A stretch of 64,000 nt of DNA from Pseudomonadota bacterium (GCA_027618995.1 JAQCGO010000003.1:106854-170853), one strand, 5' to 3'; positions 8,592 through 17,719 are shown, numbered from the stretch's first letter. Numbers and translations are program-made. Notes: a model not told the origin generated them from the letters alone.

Positions 8592-9350
8592 CTATAAAAG
8601 GAACGGTATCAATGCCTTACGACTCTTTGGATAGTCGGCGAATTCCGCCCGATACCAGCGGTGATTGGCAACTGCGCGCGGTAGCAGGTTAGCGACCGTA
8701 AATACGGCGAAGGCCAGGCCCGCCGTAGACCAGGTGACAACGGCCCAGCCGATCCACTCGAGCATTTCGCCGAGGTAGTTCGGGCACGAGATCCAGCGGT
8801 ACAGCCCGCCATGCGGAACCCGGTAGCCCGATTCGTCCGCACCGCGCAATCGAAACAGGATCAGGTCAGCGTGCTGATTGATTACCCAGCCCGAAAAGAA
8901 TGTCGCCACGCCGAGTATGAATGCGGGACTTGCCAGCCAGGCATGGTCATAGTCAGCAAAATGCGAAATCCAGCGCGCATTGACATAGGCGTTGATGCCG
9001 TTGAAGGCTATCGCCATGCTCACGATTGACAGGGGCATGCGGTGTGTCGTTTTTCGCAGCCGGAACGGATAGATCAACGTTCGATAGACGTAGTGAAACT
9101 GCCACAGGCACAGCAACAGCAGCGGTACCAAATTGGTCGCGTTGTCGCCGGCGGCGTAAATCCAAATGAATAACACGACCGTTGGGCTTTCCATGACGAT
9201 CCAGCCCAAACGCGCGGGGATGGTCGGGCCCCAGCCGCTGCGCAAGTGCCTGCCGTAGGGCGCGGTGACAAAAAGCAACGCGATGAAGGTCAGACCGGCT
9301 GCCACGTAGACTGTAGCGACAAGCAGGTCGTGGAGTTCCGGTTCGGTCAT
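8592..9350 (-). CDS. Steroid 5-alpha-reductase-like / NnrU-methyltransferase superfamily membrane protein
   Basis: A 252-residue polytopic membrane protein. The C-terminal domain matches 3-oxo-5-alpha-steroid 4-dehydrogenase: 'YRWISCPNYLGEMLEWIGWA' and the ending 'RAEFADYPKSRKALIPFLL', close to eukaryotic SRD5A enzymes. The expected reaction is NADPH-dependent reduction of an enone, but bacterial members are poorly characterised and the substrate is unknown. It could act on a host- or diet-derived steroid or on an isoprenoid lipid. It stands alone, divergent from the interrupted DUF2235 gene. Confidence 0.82.
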   Translation of the reverse strand: MTEPELHDLLVATVYVAAGLTFIALLFVTAPYGRHLRSGWGPTIPARLGWIVMESPTVVLFIWIYAAGDNATNLVPLLLLCLWQFHYVYRTLIYPFRLRKTTHRMPLSIVSMAIAFNGINAYVNARWISHFADYDHAWLASPAFILGVATFFSGWVINQHADLILFRLRGADESGYRVPHGGLYRWISCPNYLGEMLEWIGWAVVTWSTAGLAFAVFTVANLLPRAVANHRWYRAEFADYPKSRKALIPFLL

Positions 9351-9408
9351 GTCCTGTTGCCCGTCGACGCAAGGTCTGAAGTCTAGTACGTTTGGCCGGA
9401 GGCTTCAG

Positions 9409-10425
9409 ATGAAACGAATCGCAATTTTTGCCGATGGCACCTGGAATTCGCCGAAAGACGGTGAGGCCACGAACGTGCTGCATATGGCACGCGCGGTAAG
9501 GCCCGATGTGGCCGGCACGAAGCAGGTCGCTTTCTATGACTGGGGTGTTGGCACCGACCGCTAAAAAATTAGCGGCGGCCTGACCGGTGCCGGTATCGAC
9601 AAGAACATCCTCGATTGCTACCGCTTCCTGGTACACAACTATGCCGTCGGCGACCATCTGTTTTTCTTCGGCTTCAGCCGTGGTGCTTATACGGTGCGTT
9701 CGCTCGCCGGGCTGATCCGGAATTGCGGGCTGCTAGGCCGCAAACACGTGCACAGAATTCCCGAGGCATTTCGCCTGTATCGCAAGCGCAGCAGCGCCAG
9801 CGGGCCGAATGAGTCAGTGGCGACGCAGTTCCGGAGCGACTTCGCTGTCGCCGATATTACGCCGATCGAATTCGTGGGCGCTTGGGACACGGTCGGTGCG
9901 CTTGGCATCCCGGTGCCGTTCTGGGGCACCCTCAACAAGCGCGAGTTTCTGTTTCACGACACCGAGCCGAGCAAGATCGTGCAGCATGCGCGACATGCGG
10001 TTGCGATTGATGAAAATCGGGAGGATTTCGCGCCGGTGCTCTGGAGCGACAAGCCAGGCGTTGATATTCAGCAGGTGTGGTTTGCTGGTGTGCACAGCGA
10101 TATTGGCGGTGGTTATCGCGAAAGCGGCCTGAGCAACTGCGCGAGTCAGTGGATGCTGAATGAGGCGAACAAGTTCGGTCTGCAGTTTGAAGCGCATTTC
10201 CTTGATGCGGTAAGACCGGATCCGGCGGCCAAACAACACAACCAGCGCAAGGGAATCTATCTCGCGCGCGACGAACTGGTGCGCACCATTCGCGGACCAG
10301 TGCATCGCAGCGTCAAACAGCGTTGGGATCTTAACGCGCAGAACTATCGCAAGAAAAGCAAAGCTCTCAGTCGCCTGCTCGACTCTGTCGATGGCGACTG
10401 GAGCAACATCGATATCGTCGACTGA
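9409..10425 (+). pseudogene. DUF2235 alpha/beta hydrolase interrupted by an in-frame TAA
   Basis: The frame encodes a DUF2235 (T6SS Tle1-like phospholipase) domain: start 'MKRIAIFADGTWNSPKDGEA', nucleophile elbow 'FFFGFSRGAYTVRSLAG', and 'FVGAWDTVGALGIPVP' with 'WFAGVHSDIGGGY'. Codon 52 (9562-9564) is TAA, directly after 'DWGVGTDR'; the same frame then continues with 'KISGGLTGAGIDKN'. The stop lies before the catalytic Ser, so the upstream fragment cannot be active. It is a single-base nonsense mutation or a sequencing error rather than a frameshift. No T6SS genes are nearby. An internal restart at 9694 would lack the first third of the fold. Confidence 0.8.
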
Positions 10426-10441
10426 GCAAAAGGCCAGATTT

Positions 10442-10885
10442 ATGAAAGCAATCGTGAGGTTCGGATTTTTCCTGCTGTTCCTGGCCGGCATAGCGCTGGT
10501 CATGTTGCAGGGGCGTGAGATGGCGCGGCAGAATCTACCGGGAGGTGGTGCCGACATGACCGGGCACGAATGGCGACCCATCGTGCTGGGTGCGGAAATT
10601 CTGCCAGCCGACAGTGGCATGCATGTGGTTTTTGCAGTGGATGGCAGCATCAATGGCAACGGCGGTTGCAATAACTTTTTCGGCGCCCTTGAAAAGACCG
10701 AGGGTGGCATAAAGGTCGGCGAGCTCGGCGCCACGCGTATGGCCTGCCCGGAGACAGTCATGGACCGGGAAGGTGCCTACTTGCAGGCCTTGCAGAGGAC
10801 GAGTCGATTCGAGCTCGGCGACCAGCGCTTACAGCTGCTTGATGCCAACAACCAGTTGCTGCTGGAGTTCGTGGCTGAGGATTAG
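10442..10885 (+). CDS. META domain-containing protein (HslJ-like), membrane-anchored
   Basis: A 147-residue protein with an N-terminal hydrophobic segment ('FFLLFLAGIALVMLQG') and a META domain, recognised from 'GNGGCNNFFGALE' and 'GATRMACPETVMDREGAYLQ'. META/HslJ proteins are small envelope proteins linked to heat-shock or novobiocin responses, with poorly known biochemistry. ATG 10442 is chosen over the ORF-track start, which lies inside the upstream gene. It overlaps the end of the convergent MetF-like gene by 4 nt. Confidence 0.82.
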   Translation: MKAIVRFGFFLLFLAGIALVMLQGREMARQNLPGGGADMTGHEWRPIVLGAEILPADSGMHVVFAVDGSINGNGGCNNFFGALEKTEGGIKVGELGATRMACPETVMDREGAYLQALQRTSRFELGDQRLQLLDANNQLLLEFVAED

Positions 10886-11787
10886 GCCACGGCTGCGGCG
10901 TCGATGACGTCAGCAATCCGCTGCGAGCTTTGTGCCGGCGCCATGATATGCACGCCGGAAACGCCGGCCATCTCTCGGTAAGTATTGATGAGTTCGACAC
11001 AGATCCGGTGACCTTCTGCAGCCTGGTTATCCGCAGCCTGCAGGCGTTGCATGACCGCATCTGGGATCGATACGCCGAACAGATGCTCGTTCATCCATTG
11101 TGCTGAACGCAGCGATGCGATCGGGCCGACCCCTATGATCAGCGCGACGCGATCCAGCAGACCGTGTTGCTGCAGCCGCGATACGTAGCGTGCTGTGACA
11201 GCGGGGTCGTAGCAAAACTGGGTCTGGATGAATTGCATGCCGACCGCAGCGCGTGCGGCGAGCTTGGTCGGGCGCCAATCGGCCGGCGGGTCGAACGGGG
11301 CGTCGACGCCACCAATGGCAAAGTTGGGGCGATGGGACAATTCACGACCCGAGCCGATCGTTCCTTGCTCGCTCATGCGTTTGGCGAGCGCCATGATCTC
11401 GCTCGCTTCGAAGTCGAACACACCCTTCGCGTCGGGCTCGTCGCCGGCGCCGGGATTATCGCCAGTCACAACGAGCACATTCTCAATGCCCAGCGCTGCG
11501 GCACCCAGCAGGTCTGCCGAAATAGCGATCCGGTTGCGGTCACGACAGTTCATTTGCAGGATCGGCTCAATGCCGTTGCGTTGCAAAAGGGCTGAGGCGG
11601 CAAGGCTCGACATCGTGACGCGTGCGCCCGCACCATCCGTTACGTTGACTGCGACGACCCGGTTGCGCAGCGGCTCTGCCTGTTGCAACAGCTCGTCCGC
11701 ATCGGTCGTCAGTTTTGGCGTGATCTCCGCTGTGATGAAGAATTTGCCGTCAGCAATAGCTGATTTGAGTTTGCCGCCTGGAGTCAT
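10882..11787 (-). CDS. Methylenetetrahydrofolate reductase family protein
   Basis: A 301-residue TIM-barrel flavoprotein resembling MetF, which reduces 5,10-methylene-THF to 5-methyl-THF. Supporting segments are 'FFITAEITPK' at the N-terminus, 'NVLVVTGDNPGAGDEP', 'FAIGGVDAPFDPP' and 'GMQFIQTQFCYD'. The sequence is closer to the MetF-like proteins of C1-carbon pathways than to canonical E. coli MetF, so the exact electron donor is uncertain. No methionine-pathway genes are adjacent. Confidence 0.8.
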   Translation of the reverse strand: MTPGGKLKSAIADGKFFITAEITPKLTTDADELLQQAEPLRNRVVAVNVTDGAGARVTMSSLAASALLQRNGIEPILQMNCRDRNRIAISADLLGAAALGIENVLVVTGDNPGAGDEPDAKGVFDFEASEIMALAKRMSEQGTIGSGRELSHRPNFAIGGVDAPFDPPADWRPTKLAARAAVGMQFIQTQFCYDPAVTARYVSRLQQHGLLDRVALIIGVGPIASLRSAQWMNEHLFGVSIPDAVMQRLQAADNQAAEGHRICVELINTYREMAGVSGVHIMAPAQSSQRIADVIDAAAVA

Positions 11788-12042
11788 CGCCGAGCCTGTT
11801 TCGCGAGTGAAAGTCAGCAGCGGAGCTTAGTGCATAGCCAACATGGATGTCCACGCGGCTTTTACGGAAGGAATCATGTTTTATTGGTGTACATCTTGCT
11901 CCCCCGAACAAAAAAAGAACTCGGCCCATTAAATGCCCACGGGACGCGGGCGTCAATTGCCGGGCAACCGAAACAGCCGATATTTGGGAATTCGGCCTGT
12001 GCTTGGTACCATGCACCGCTCTGGCCACTTCGTGAGACTTGC
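11788..12042 (+). other. Intergenic region, nothing identified
   Basis: These 255 bases separate the divergent MetF-like gene and the interrupted beta-lactamase-fold gene. An A-rich patch (about 11907-11918) is present, but I see no convincing promoter pair, terminator or RNA gene. Confidence 0.3.
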
Positions 12043-13233
12043 ATGCCCCACCTGCGCACAACGTGCAACGCCCTGTTGCTGCCGGCACTGAGCCTGTTGC
12101 TGGCAGTGGCCTGCGGCGACGCAGCCGGCACCGATCCGGACGACGACGCGGCCAATTTCGGCACGATCGACAACATCCTGTTCTGGAGCGTGCCGGAAAA
12201 AGTGGCGGGATTTCGCAACATGCCGAGTCTGACGCCGACCCGCTCGATCGCCGCCGGCGCAAACCCGTATCCGTTGCCACGCAAGGAATCGGATCTGTCC
12301 GGATTCACTTTCGTCTTCGACGACACTGAGTTGTCGATCGACGACTACATTCGGCGGTACAACGTTGCCGGCCTCCTGGTGATCAAGGATGGTTTCGTAG
12401 TCTACGAACGCTATGAACTCGGCAATACGGCAGACAGCCGCTGGATGTCGTGGTCCATTGCAAAGTCGGTGACTTCGTTGCTGGTCGGCGCCGCGATTCA
12501 GGATGGGTACATAAAGAGCGTTGACGAAAAGGTCAGCGATTATTTGCCGCGGCTGAAAGATTCTTCGTATGACGATTTGTCGATCCGGGCGCTATTACAA
12601 ATGGCATCCGGTGTTGCATGGAACGAGGACTACGCGGACCCGCAATCGGATATCAACACGATCAAGTGGGATACGTTGAGCGTCTATGAGTAGTTGCGGC
12701 ACAAGCCGAGGTTCGCTCCGGCCGGTGACGTTTTCAATTACAACACGGCGGAAACGAACCTGGTCGGTACGTTGCTGCGTTCGGCGATCGGCAACAACCT
12801 GTCGACCTACCTGAGCGAGAAAATCTGGCAACCCTTCGGCATGGAATTCTCAGCGAGCTGGAACCTGTCCGAGGCCGGTGGCGGCGAGTTCGGCGGCAGC
12901 AGTCTCAACGCCACTCTCAGGAACTACGCCCGGATCGGTCTGTTTGCGCTGAATAACGGCAAGCTTCGGGACGGAACTCAGGTCTCGCCCGAGGGATGGA
13001 TGGCCGAGTCCACCGCGCCGTCGCAGGGGCTCGCCAGTTATGGCTACCTCTGGTGGCTCATGGGCAATGGCAGCTACGCCGCGTCGGGCATTTTTGGCCA
13101 GGCAATACATATCGATCCTCTACACAACGTTGTGATCGCCCAGCACGGTGCGCGGGAGGCGGCGAGCCTGCCCGGCGACTGGGCTCTGCAAACGGCATTT
13201 TTCCACGTACTGGTGGCCGAGCTGTCGCGCTAA
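12043..13233 (+). pseudogene. Serine hydrolase (beta-lactamase/PBP fold) lipoprotein interrupted by in-frame TAG
   Basis: The frame starts with a lipoprotein signal ('LLPALSLLLAVACGD') and encodes a class C beta-lactamase-like serine hydrolase. The SxxK motif is 'SWSIAKSVTSLLVG'. After a TAG at 12691-12693, following 'WDTLSVYE', the same frame continues with 'LRHKPRFAPAGDVFNYNTAE', which carries the tyrosine motif. The nonsense codon therefore separates the two halves of the active site. Family members are about 390-430 residues, matching the summed length. This may be a true pseudogene or a sequencing error. The gene overlaps the convergent methyltransferase by 4 nt. Confidence 0.8.
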
Positions 13234-14009
13234 CCGAATGCGGGGCGAGTACCGCGCAGGTATCCCTGGCGCATCTCGCCCTGGTCGATGACCAGTACCA
13301 GTACGCGCCAGTTTTCGACGCGGTAGTCGGCGTCTGCCTGGCCGAGCAATTCGACCATGCGTGGGTAGAGATCACCTTGCATCAAAGCGTATTCGCGCCG
13401 TGCTTCGACGCGGTACCAGTCGGTGGCGTCTCTCGCGCTCACCTGCTCGAAGCCAGCGTCGCGAATATGCTGTGCGTATTCCTCGAGCGTCTCGAGTCCG
13501 TAGGTGATGCCTTCCAGCTCGAACCAGTACTGCATGTCGTCAGAATAGTCGCCAGCATTTTTCAACCAGTCATAGCAGCGCAGCTCACCGCCGGGGCGCA
13601 GGACCCGCAGGCTCTCGCCGAGAACGCCGATCTTGTCGGCAACTTGCGTAAAGGCTCCGGAGCTGACGACGACATCAAATGAGCCGTCGTCGAAGGGCAG
13701 CGGACCGATCTCCACGGTCTGAAAGCTGCAGCGGTTTTCCAGACCATGAACTTTCGCAGCGCGCTGTGCGCGCGCGATCAGCGGTGCTTCGAGGTCTATG
13801 CCAACCACTTCGGCACCATGCGTCCTGGCCATTTCGAATGCCGGTCCCCCGAGACCACAACCGATGTCGAGAATCCGTTTGCCATGCGTGTCGATGCTAT
13901 CCAGCAGGTTTGCGACGTTGCCGGGGCCACCGGGTGCCATGTAGCCGTCGCCCCAGATCAGTTCGAGGCACTTGATCAGGCTGTCGGGATATTCGTTCTC
14001 GTGACTCAC
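13230..14009 (-). CDS. SAM-dependent methyltransferase (phosphoethanolamine/glycine-sarcosine type)
   Basis: A 259-residue class I methyltransferase. The SAM-binding motif I is 'ILDIGCGLGGPAFEMA', followed by an acidic motif II 'VVGIDLEAPLIARA' and 'LPFDDGSFDVVVSSGAF'. The opening 'LELIWGDGYMAPGGPGNVA' resembles phosphoethanolamine or sarcosine/dimethylglycine N-methyltransferases, so an osmolyte or lipid head-group substrate is plausible but unproven. The GTG start overlaps the stop of the Lrp-type regulator (GTGA), so they form an operon. Confidence 0.82.
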   Translation of the reverse strand: MSHENEYPDSLIKCLELIWGDGYMAPGGPGNVANLLDSIDTHGKRILDIGCGLGGPAFEMARTHGAEVVGIDLEAPLIARAQRAAKVHGLENRCSFQTVEIGPLPFDDGSFDVVVSSGAFTQVADKIGVLGESLRVLRPGGELRCYDWLKNAGDYSDDMQYWFELEGITYGLETLEEYAQHIRDAGFEQVSARDATDWYRVEARREYALMQGDLYPRMVELLGQADADYRVENWRVLVLVIDQGEMRQGYLRGTRPAFG

Positions 14010-14482
14010 GTAATGTTCTCCGCTCGAAGATGATGCAACGGCAGCGCGGTAGTGTACTTGATGCGCTCCATACTGAAACTCGAAGAGACATCATACAGAT
14101 CCACTTTCTCAATCATTTCTTTGTACATCTTGTCGTAGCTTTTCATGTCCGGAACAACCGCGCGAATCAGGTAGTCGATGTCACCGCTTAGCCGGTGTAC
14201 TTCCATGACATTTTCCATGGCCGATACCATCTTGTGAAACTTCTGAAACCATTGCGCCGTATGTTCGTGTGTGCGAATAGCTGAAAAAACGGTGAGGTTC
14301 AATCCAAGTTTCTCCTGGTTCAGCAGGGTTACGCGCGCGCCGATGATGCCTTGCTCCTCGAGCAGCTGGATGCGCCGCCAGCAAGCGGACTTTGATAGTC
14401 CGACACGCTCGGATAATTCCGCGACGGTGAGCGTCGCGTCGTCTTGCAGTGCTTCGAGAACAGCCTTGTCGATACGATCCAT
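14006..14482 (-). CDS. Lrp/AsnC family transcriptional regulator
   Basis: A 158-residue regulator with an N-terminal winged helix-turn-helix ('LTVAELSERVGLSKSACWRR') and a C-terminal RAM/Lrp effector domain ('HRLSGDIDYLIRAVVPDM'). Lrp proteins sense amino acids or related small molecules and usually control neighbouring genes. It is cotranscribed with the methyltransferase and divergent from the NorC/NorB-like pair, so either may be its target. ATG 14482 is chosen; the ORF track's upstream extension is a read-through of the intergenic region. Confidence 0.9.
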   Translation of the reverse strand: MDRIDKAVLEALQDDATLTVAELSERVGLSKSACWRRIQLLEEQGIIGARVTLLNQEKLGLNLTVFSAIRTHEHTAQWFQKFHKMVSAMENVMEVHRLSGDIDYLIRAVVPDMKSYDKMYKEMIEKVDLYDVSSSFSMERIKYTTALPLHHLRAENIT

Positions 14483-14659
14483 CGCGAAGTCCTTTGATCG
14501 ATAGGAATGATGAAAAAAAGGAAAATATTTCAAAAGTATAAGTAAAATCGAGAAAAAATACGAATATAGGCTAAATGCCAGGGAAATACGAAACCCTGTT
14601 CCTTGGCCCTGCCGTACACTGGTAGCCCTTGTCAGTGCCGGCGGCACGGAGTTCTCGTC
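14483..14659. promoter_or_regulatory. AT-rich divergent promoter region between lrp-like and NorC-like genes
   Basis: This 177-nt spacer contains a conspicuous AT-rich block at about 14505-14580, unlike the surrounding GC-rich DNA, and lies between divergent genes. It is the natural site for both promoters and for Lrp binding. I cannot assign -35/-10 boxes with confidence. Confidence 0.45.
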
Positions 14660-15070
14660 ATGCGCCATCGCGCGATATTCTGTGGTCTCTTTGCTGCCTT
14701 TGCGGTCTACTCGAGCTATGTCTACACGGCGGGGACCGAAACCGGTCACATCGCTCCGATGAATGATGCCGAGCGCCGCGGCGCTGAAGTCTTTCAACAA
14801 TACAACTGCGTCGCCTGCCACCAGTTCTATGGTCTGGGTGGCTACATGGGTCCGGATCTTACCAACGTAATTTCCAATCGTGGTGCAGGCTATGCGCGCG
14901 CGTTTATCATGGCGGGGACTGCTGCCATGCCCAACCTGGGTTTGGCCACCGACGAAATCGATGCGGTCATCGCGTATCTGGCGTTTGTCGACAAGACGGG
15001 TCGCTACCCGGCAGAAAACTACGACGTGCAGTGGACCGGGTCGGTCGCCTATCAGGATGATCCGCAGTGA
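14660..15070 (+). CDS. NorC-like membrane-anchored cytochrome c
   Basis: A 136-residue cytochrome c with an N-terminal membrane anchor ('AIFCGLFAAFAVYSSYVYT') and one heme motif CVACH within 'NCVACHQFYGLGGYMGPDLT', closely matching the NorC consensus around CxxCH. The probable axial Met is in 'TAAMPNLGL'. It should pass electrons to the NorB-like subunit, whose GTG start overlaps its stop (GTGA). ATG 14660 is used, as the upstream extension lacks homology. Confidence 0.87.
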   Translation: MRHRAIFCGLFAAFAVYSSYVYTAGTETGHIAPMNDAERRGAEVFQQYNCVACHQFYGLGGYMGPDLTNVISNRGAGYARAFIMAGTAAMPNLGLATDEIDAVIAYLAFVDKTGRYPAENYDVQWTGSVAYQDDPQ

Positions 15071-16401
15071 CAAGCCAGGATCATTCCGTGGTTGGCCTGC
15101 GGTTCATGCGCCTCGGCATGCTCGCTTTGGCCGTCGGCATGTTGTTTGGCGTTATCGGCGGCTTCCAGTTCCTGTTCCCTGAATTCCTGCGCGAATTGCT
15201 GTTTACCAAAACGCGACCTTTGCACGTGTCGCTGGTTGTATCCTGGATTTTTCTCATCGCCATCGGTGGCATCTATTTCTATTTGCCGCGGCATTGTCAC
15301 TATAAATTATGGTCAGAGCGATTGGCCAATACGCATTTCTGGGTATTCGTCGTCACCGGTGCGGCGATACTCGCCTGTTACCTGTCCGGAAAGTTTGGTG
15401 GTCGCGAGTATTTTGAATTTCCGCCGATACTGAGTATCCCGATCTTCCTCACATGGATACTGTTTGGCATCAATTACTTCATGACGGTGCGCCAGGAGAA
15501 AGAACCGTGGCCCGTGTACTACTGGATGTGGGGCACCGGGATCCTGTTCTTCTTTATCACTTACACCGAAGCGCACTTGTGGCTGATCCCGTATTTTCGC
15601 GAGACTATGGTTCGCGAAATAATAGTGCAGTGGAAGTCCTATGGTGCGTTAACCGGCTCGTGGAACATGCTGGTCTACGGCACGGCTTTGTATCTCGCGA
15701 CCCGCATCAGTGGCAATGCCGAGTATGCGCGCTCGAAAATGGCGTTCGGGTTATACTTTCTCGGGCTCTTCAACCTGATGTTCGGCTGGGCGCACCATGC
15801 CTACCCGGTACCGTCGGCGACATGGATTCGAACATTTGCCTATTTCGTGAGCATGACCGAGTTGTTCATCTTCGGCAAAATCATCTGGGACTGGCGCGCC
15901 TCGCTCGAAGACTGGCAAAAAAATCGCTACTGCAATGCGTATCGCTTCCTGTTCGCGGCGGACATCTGGGTATTCGTCAATCTTGGACTGGCGCTGATCA
16001 TTTCGGTACCGGCGCTGAATTTGATTACGCACGGCACCCACATCACGGTTGCGCATGCGATGGGTAGCACGATAGGCATCAATTCCATGATCCTGTTGGC
16101 TTCGATATTTTTCGTAATTCGCGAAGAATTGCCGACGGAGCTGCATGCGAAGTATTCGTCGCAAGTTCAATCCGGTTTCTGGATTGTGAATATCTCGCTT
16201 GCCGTATTTTTTACGGCGTTGGTTCTGGCTGGTATCGGCAAGGGCCTGTCCACAGCAGCATCATTTCAGGAAATGATGTTTTCGATTCGCCCGTTTCTGA
16301 TCGTCTTCACGCTGTCGGGCGTTACCTTGATGCTCGGCATCTGGATCGTACTCTGGCACGCTTATCGTCTCATTGGCAAAGTGCAGCCCAACGCAGCCTG
16401 A
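15067..16401 (+). CDS. NorB-like heme-copper-family subunit with altered metal-site residues
   Basis: A 444-residue, 12-helix protein of the cytochrome bc nitric oxide reductase/heme-copper superfamily. By eye, conserved ligands relative to Pseudomonas NorB are H53 (low-spin heme b), H243-H244 (FeB) and H330 in 'THGTHITVAHAMG' (heme b3). The helix 'YGALTGSWNMLVYG' aligns 51 residues before H243-H244, where NorB has HLWVE; the FeB ligands His207 and Glu211 become Tyr192 and Thr196, and His349 becomes Met332. It is translationally coupled to the NorC-like gene. Whether it reduces NO, O2 or something else is uncertain. Confidence 0.8.
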   Translation: MTSQDHSVVGLRFMRLGMLALAVGMLFGVIGGFQFLFPEFLRELLFTKTRPLHVSLVVSWIFLIAIGGIYFYLPRHCHYKLWSERLANTHFWVFVVTGAAILACYLSGKFGGREYFEFPPILSIPIFLTWILFGINYFMTVRQEKEPWPVYYWMWGTGILFFFITYTEAHLWLIPYFRETMVREIIVQWKSYGALTGSWNMLVYGTALYLATRISGNAEYARSKMAFGLYFLGLFNLMFGWAHHAYPVPSATWIRTFAYFVSMTELFIFGKIIWDWRASLEDWQKNRYCNAYRFLFAADIWVFVNLGLALIISVPALNLITHGTHITVAHAMGSTIGINSMILLASIFFVIREELPTELHAKYSSQVQSGFWIVNISLAVFFTALVLAGIGKGLSTAASFQEMMFSIRPFLIVFTLSGVTLMLGIWIVLWHAYRLIGKVQPNAA

Positions 16402-16497
16402 GTCGGTAAACAGCGACAACAAAGAGCAGCACTGGGTCACCCTTATGTGTTATTGGATATGACACAAAGGTTGTCTGCCCGATCTTTGGAGTAGCTC

Positions 16498-17700
16498 ATG
16501 AAGCGATTTTTCGCCTGTGCCATTCTGATCATGCCAATTCTGTGCTTTGCGGACACCGTCGTGCCCGTCGACAGCGTAGAGACGCATGTCAATATTCGTC
16601 GCGCGTCGAACTCCGGTGCCGAAGTCGTCGGTCGCCTCGAGCAAGGTAAGGCATTGCCATTCGTCGCGAGTGCCGATGGCTGGAATGAAGTGCGACTTGC
16701 CGACGGTACTTCTGGTTTTATCAGCGCCGACTGGACGGTCGTCGTTGTCGACGCGCCGGTCGATGCGGAACCGGTCGCGGCGGAACCCAATGTAGTTGAG
16801 CCCGAGCTGCTGGCTGCGGAGCCTGTGACGATCGAGCCTGCGCCCGAGCCTGTCGTCGTCGAAGCCGAACCTGAGCTTGTTGCTATTGAGCCTGAGCCTG
16901 AGCCGGAGTCCCAGTCCCAGCCTGCCGGCGTGGCTATCGTTGCCGGCGTACCTGGCCCCATGGGACCGCCGGGTCCGAGCGGGCCACCAGGGCCAACCGG
17001 ACCGGCCGGGCCGCCCGGACCCGAGGGTGCGGCTGGCGGTGGCGGCACAGGATCGATCAAGGGTGATCCTGCCTACCTCGTCAAATTCAGGGACGAGACC
17101 ACGGGTTCGTCTTCGCAGATTTATGACAATGGCAATAAAGTCGGCATTGGTACGGCCGAACCAAAACAACGCCTGGAAGTTAACGGCAGCATTCAGATTC
17201 ATGATCGCAACAGCGGTGTAGCCGGCCTGATGATGACGCAGTCGTCCGGCGATACCGGCTATGTAATGCACAACCGTGCGAGTACGCTGACGATCGGGGC
17301 GGGGTCCATGGACCGGATAACCATTACGAGTGACGGCAATGTCGGTATCGGCGTATCTCGGCCCGCACATCCATTGGAGATGGCCAGCGGCGCGCACGTA
17401 ACGGCTGGTGGCGCATGGACGAACAGCTCGTCGCGAGCGTTGAAAGAAAATATCAGCGAGCTGACGGTCGACGAGGCATTGGCGGCGCTGGCGGCGCTTG
17501 AACCTGTGCATTTCAATTATTTGCAAGACAGCTCTGAAGCGCACGTTGGTTTCATTGCCGAAGATGTGCCGGACCTGGTGGCGAGCAACGATCGTCAGGG
17601 GCTCAGTACGATGGACATCGTAGCGGTGCTGGCGCGCGTTATTCAGGCTCAGCAAGAGCAAATTGAACGGCTGCAGGAGCGACTTGACGTACCCGACTGA
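16498..17700 (+). CDS. SH3b - collagen-like - S74 chaperone domain surface protein
   Basis: A 400-residue secreted protein with an unusual domain chain: signal peptide (1-18), bacterial SH3-like domain ('HVNIRRASNSGAEVVGRLEQ', about 25-83), a Glu/Pro/Val-rich linker, about ten Gly-x-y triplets (from 'GVPGPMGPPGPSGPPG', about 149-178), fibre-like repeats 'KVGIGTAEPKQRLEVNG' and 'GNVGIGVSRPAHPLEMASGA', and a C-terminal S74 intramolecular-chaperone domain ('SSRALKENISELTVDEALA') ending in a coiled coil. S74 domains trimerise and self-cleave through a Ser-Lys pair, both apparently present. Likely a trimeric fibre. ATG 16498 has GGAG upstream. Confidence 0.82.
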   Translation: MKRFFACAILIMPILCFADTVVPVDSVETHVNIRRASNSGAEVVGRLEQGKALPFVASADGWNEVRLADGTSGFISADWTVVVVDAPVDAEPVAAEPNVVEPELLAAEPVTIEPAPEPVVVEAEPELVAIEPEPEPESQSQPAGVAIVAGVPGPMGPPGPSGPPGPTGPAGPPGPEGAAGGGGTGSIKGDPAYLVKFRDETTGSSSQIYDNGNKVGIGTAEPKQRLEVNGSIQIHDRNSGVAGLMMTQSSGDTGYVMHNRASTLTIGAGSMDRITITSDGNVGIGVSRPAHPLEMASGAHVTAGGAWTNSSSRALKENISELTVDEALAALAALEPVHFNYLQDSSEAHVGFIAEDVPDLVASNDRQGLSTMDIVAVLARVIQAQQEQIERLQERLDVPD

Positions 17701-17719
17701 GTATCGGTTCTGTGACGCT

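Noticed and set aside
16450-17661. 403-residue minus-strand ORF
   Set aside because: Antisense to the SH3b-collagen-S74 gene, which has a signal peptide and domains.
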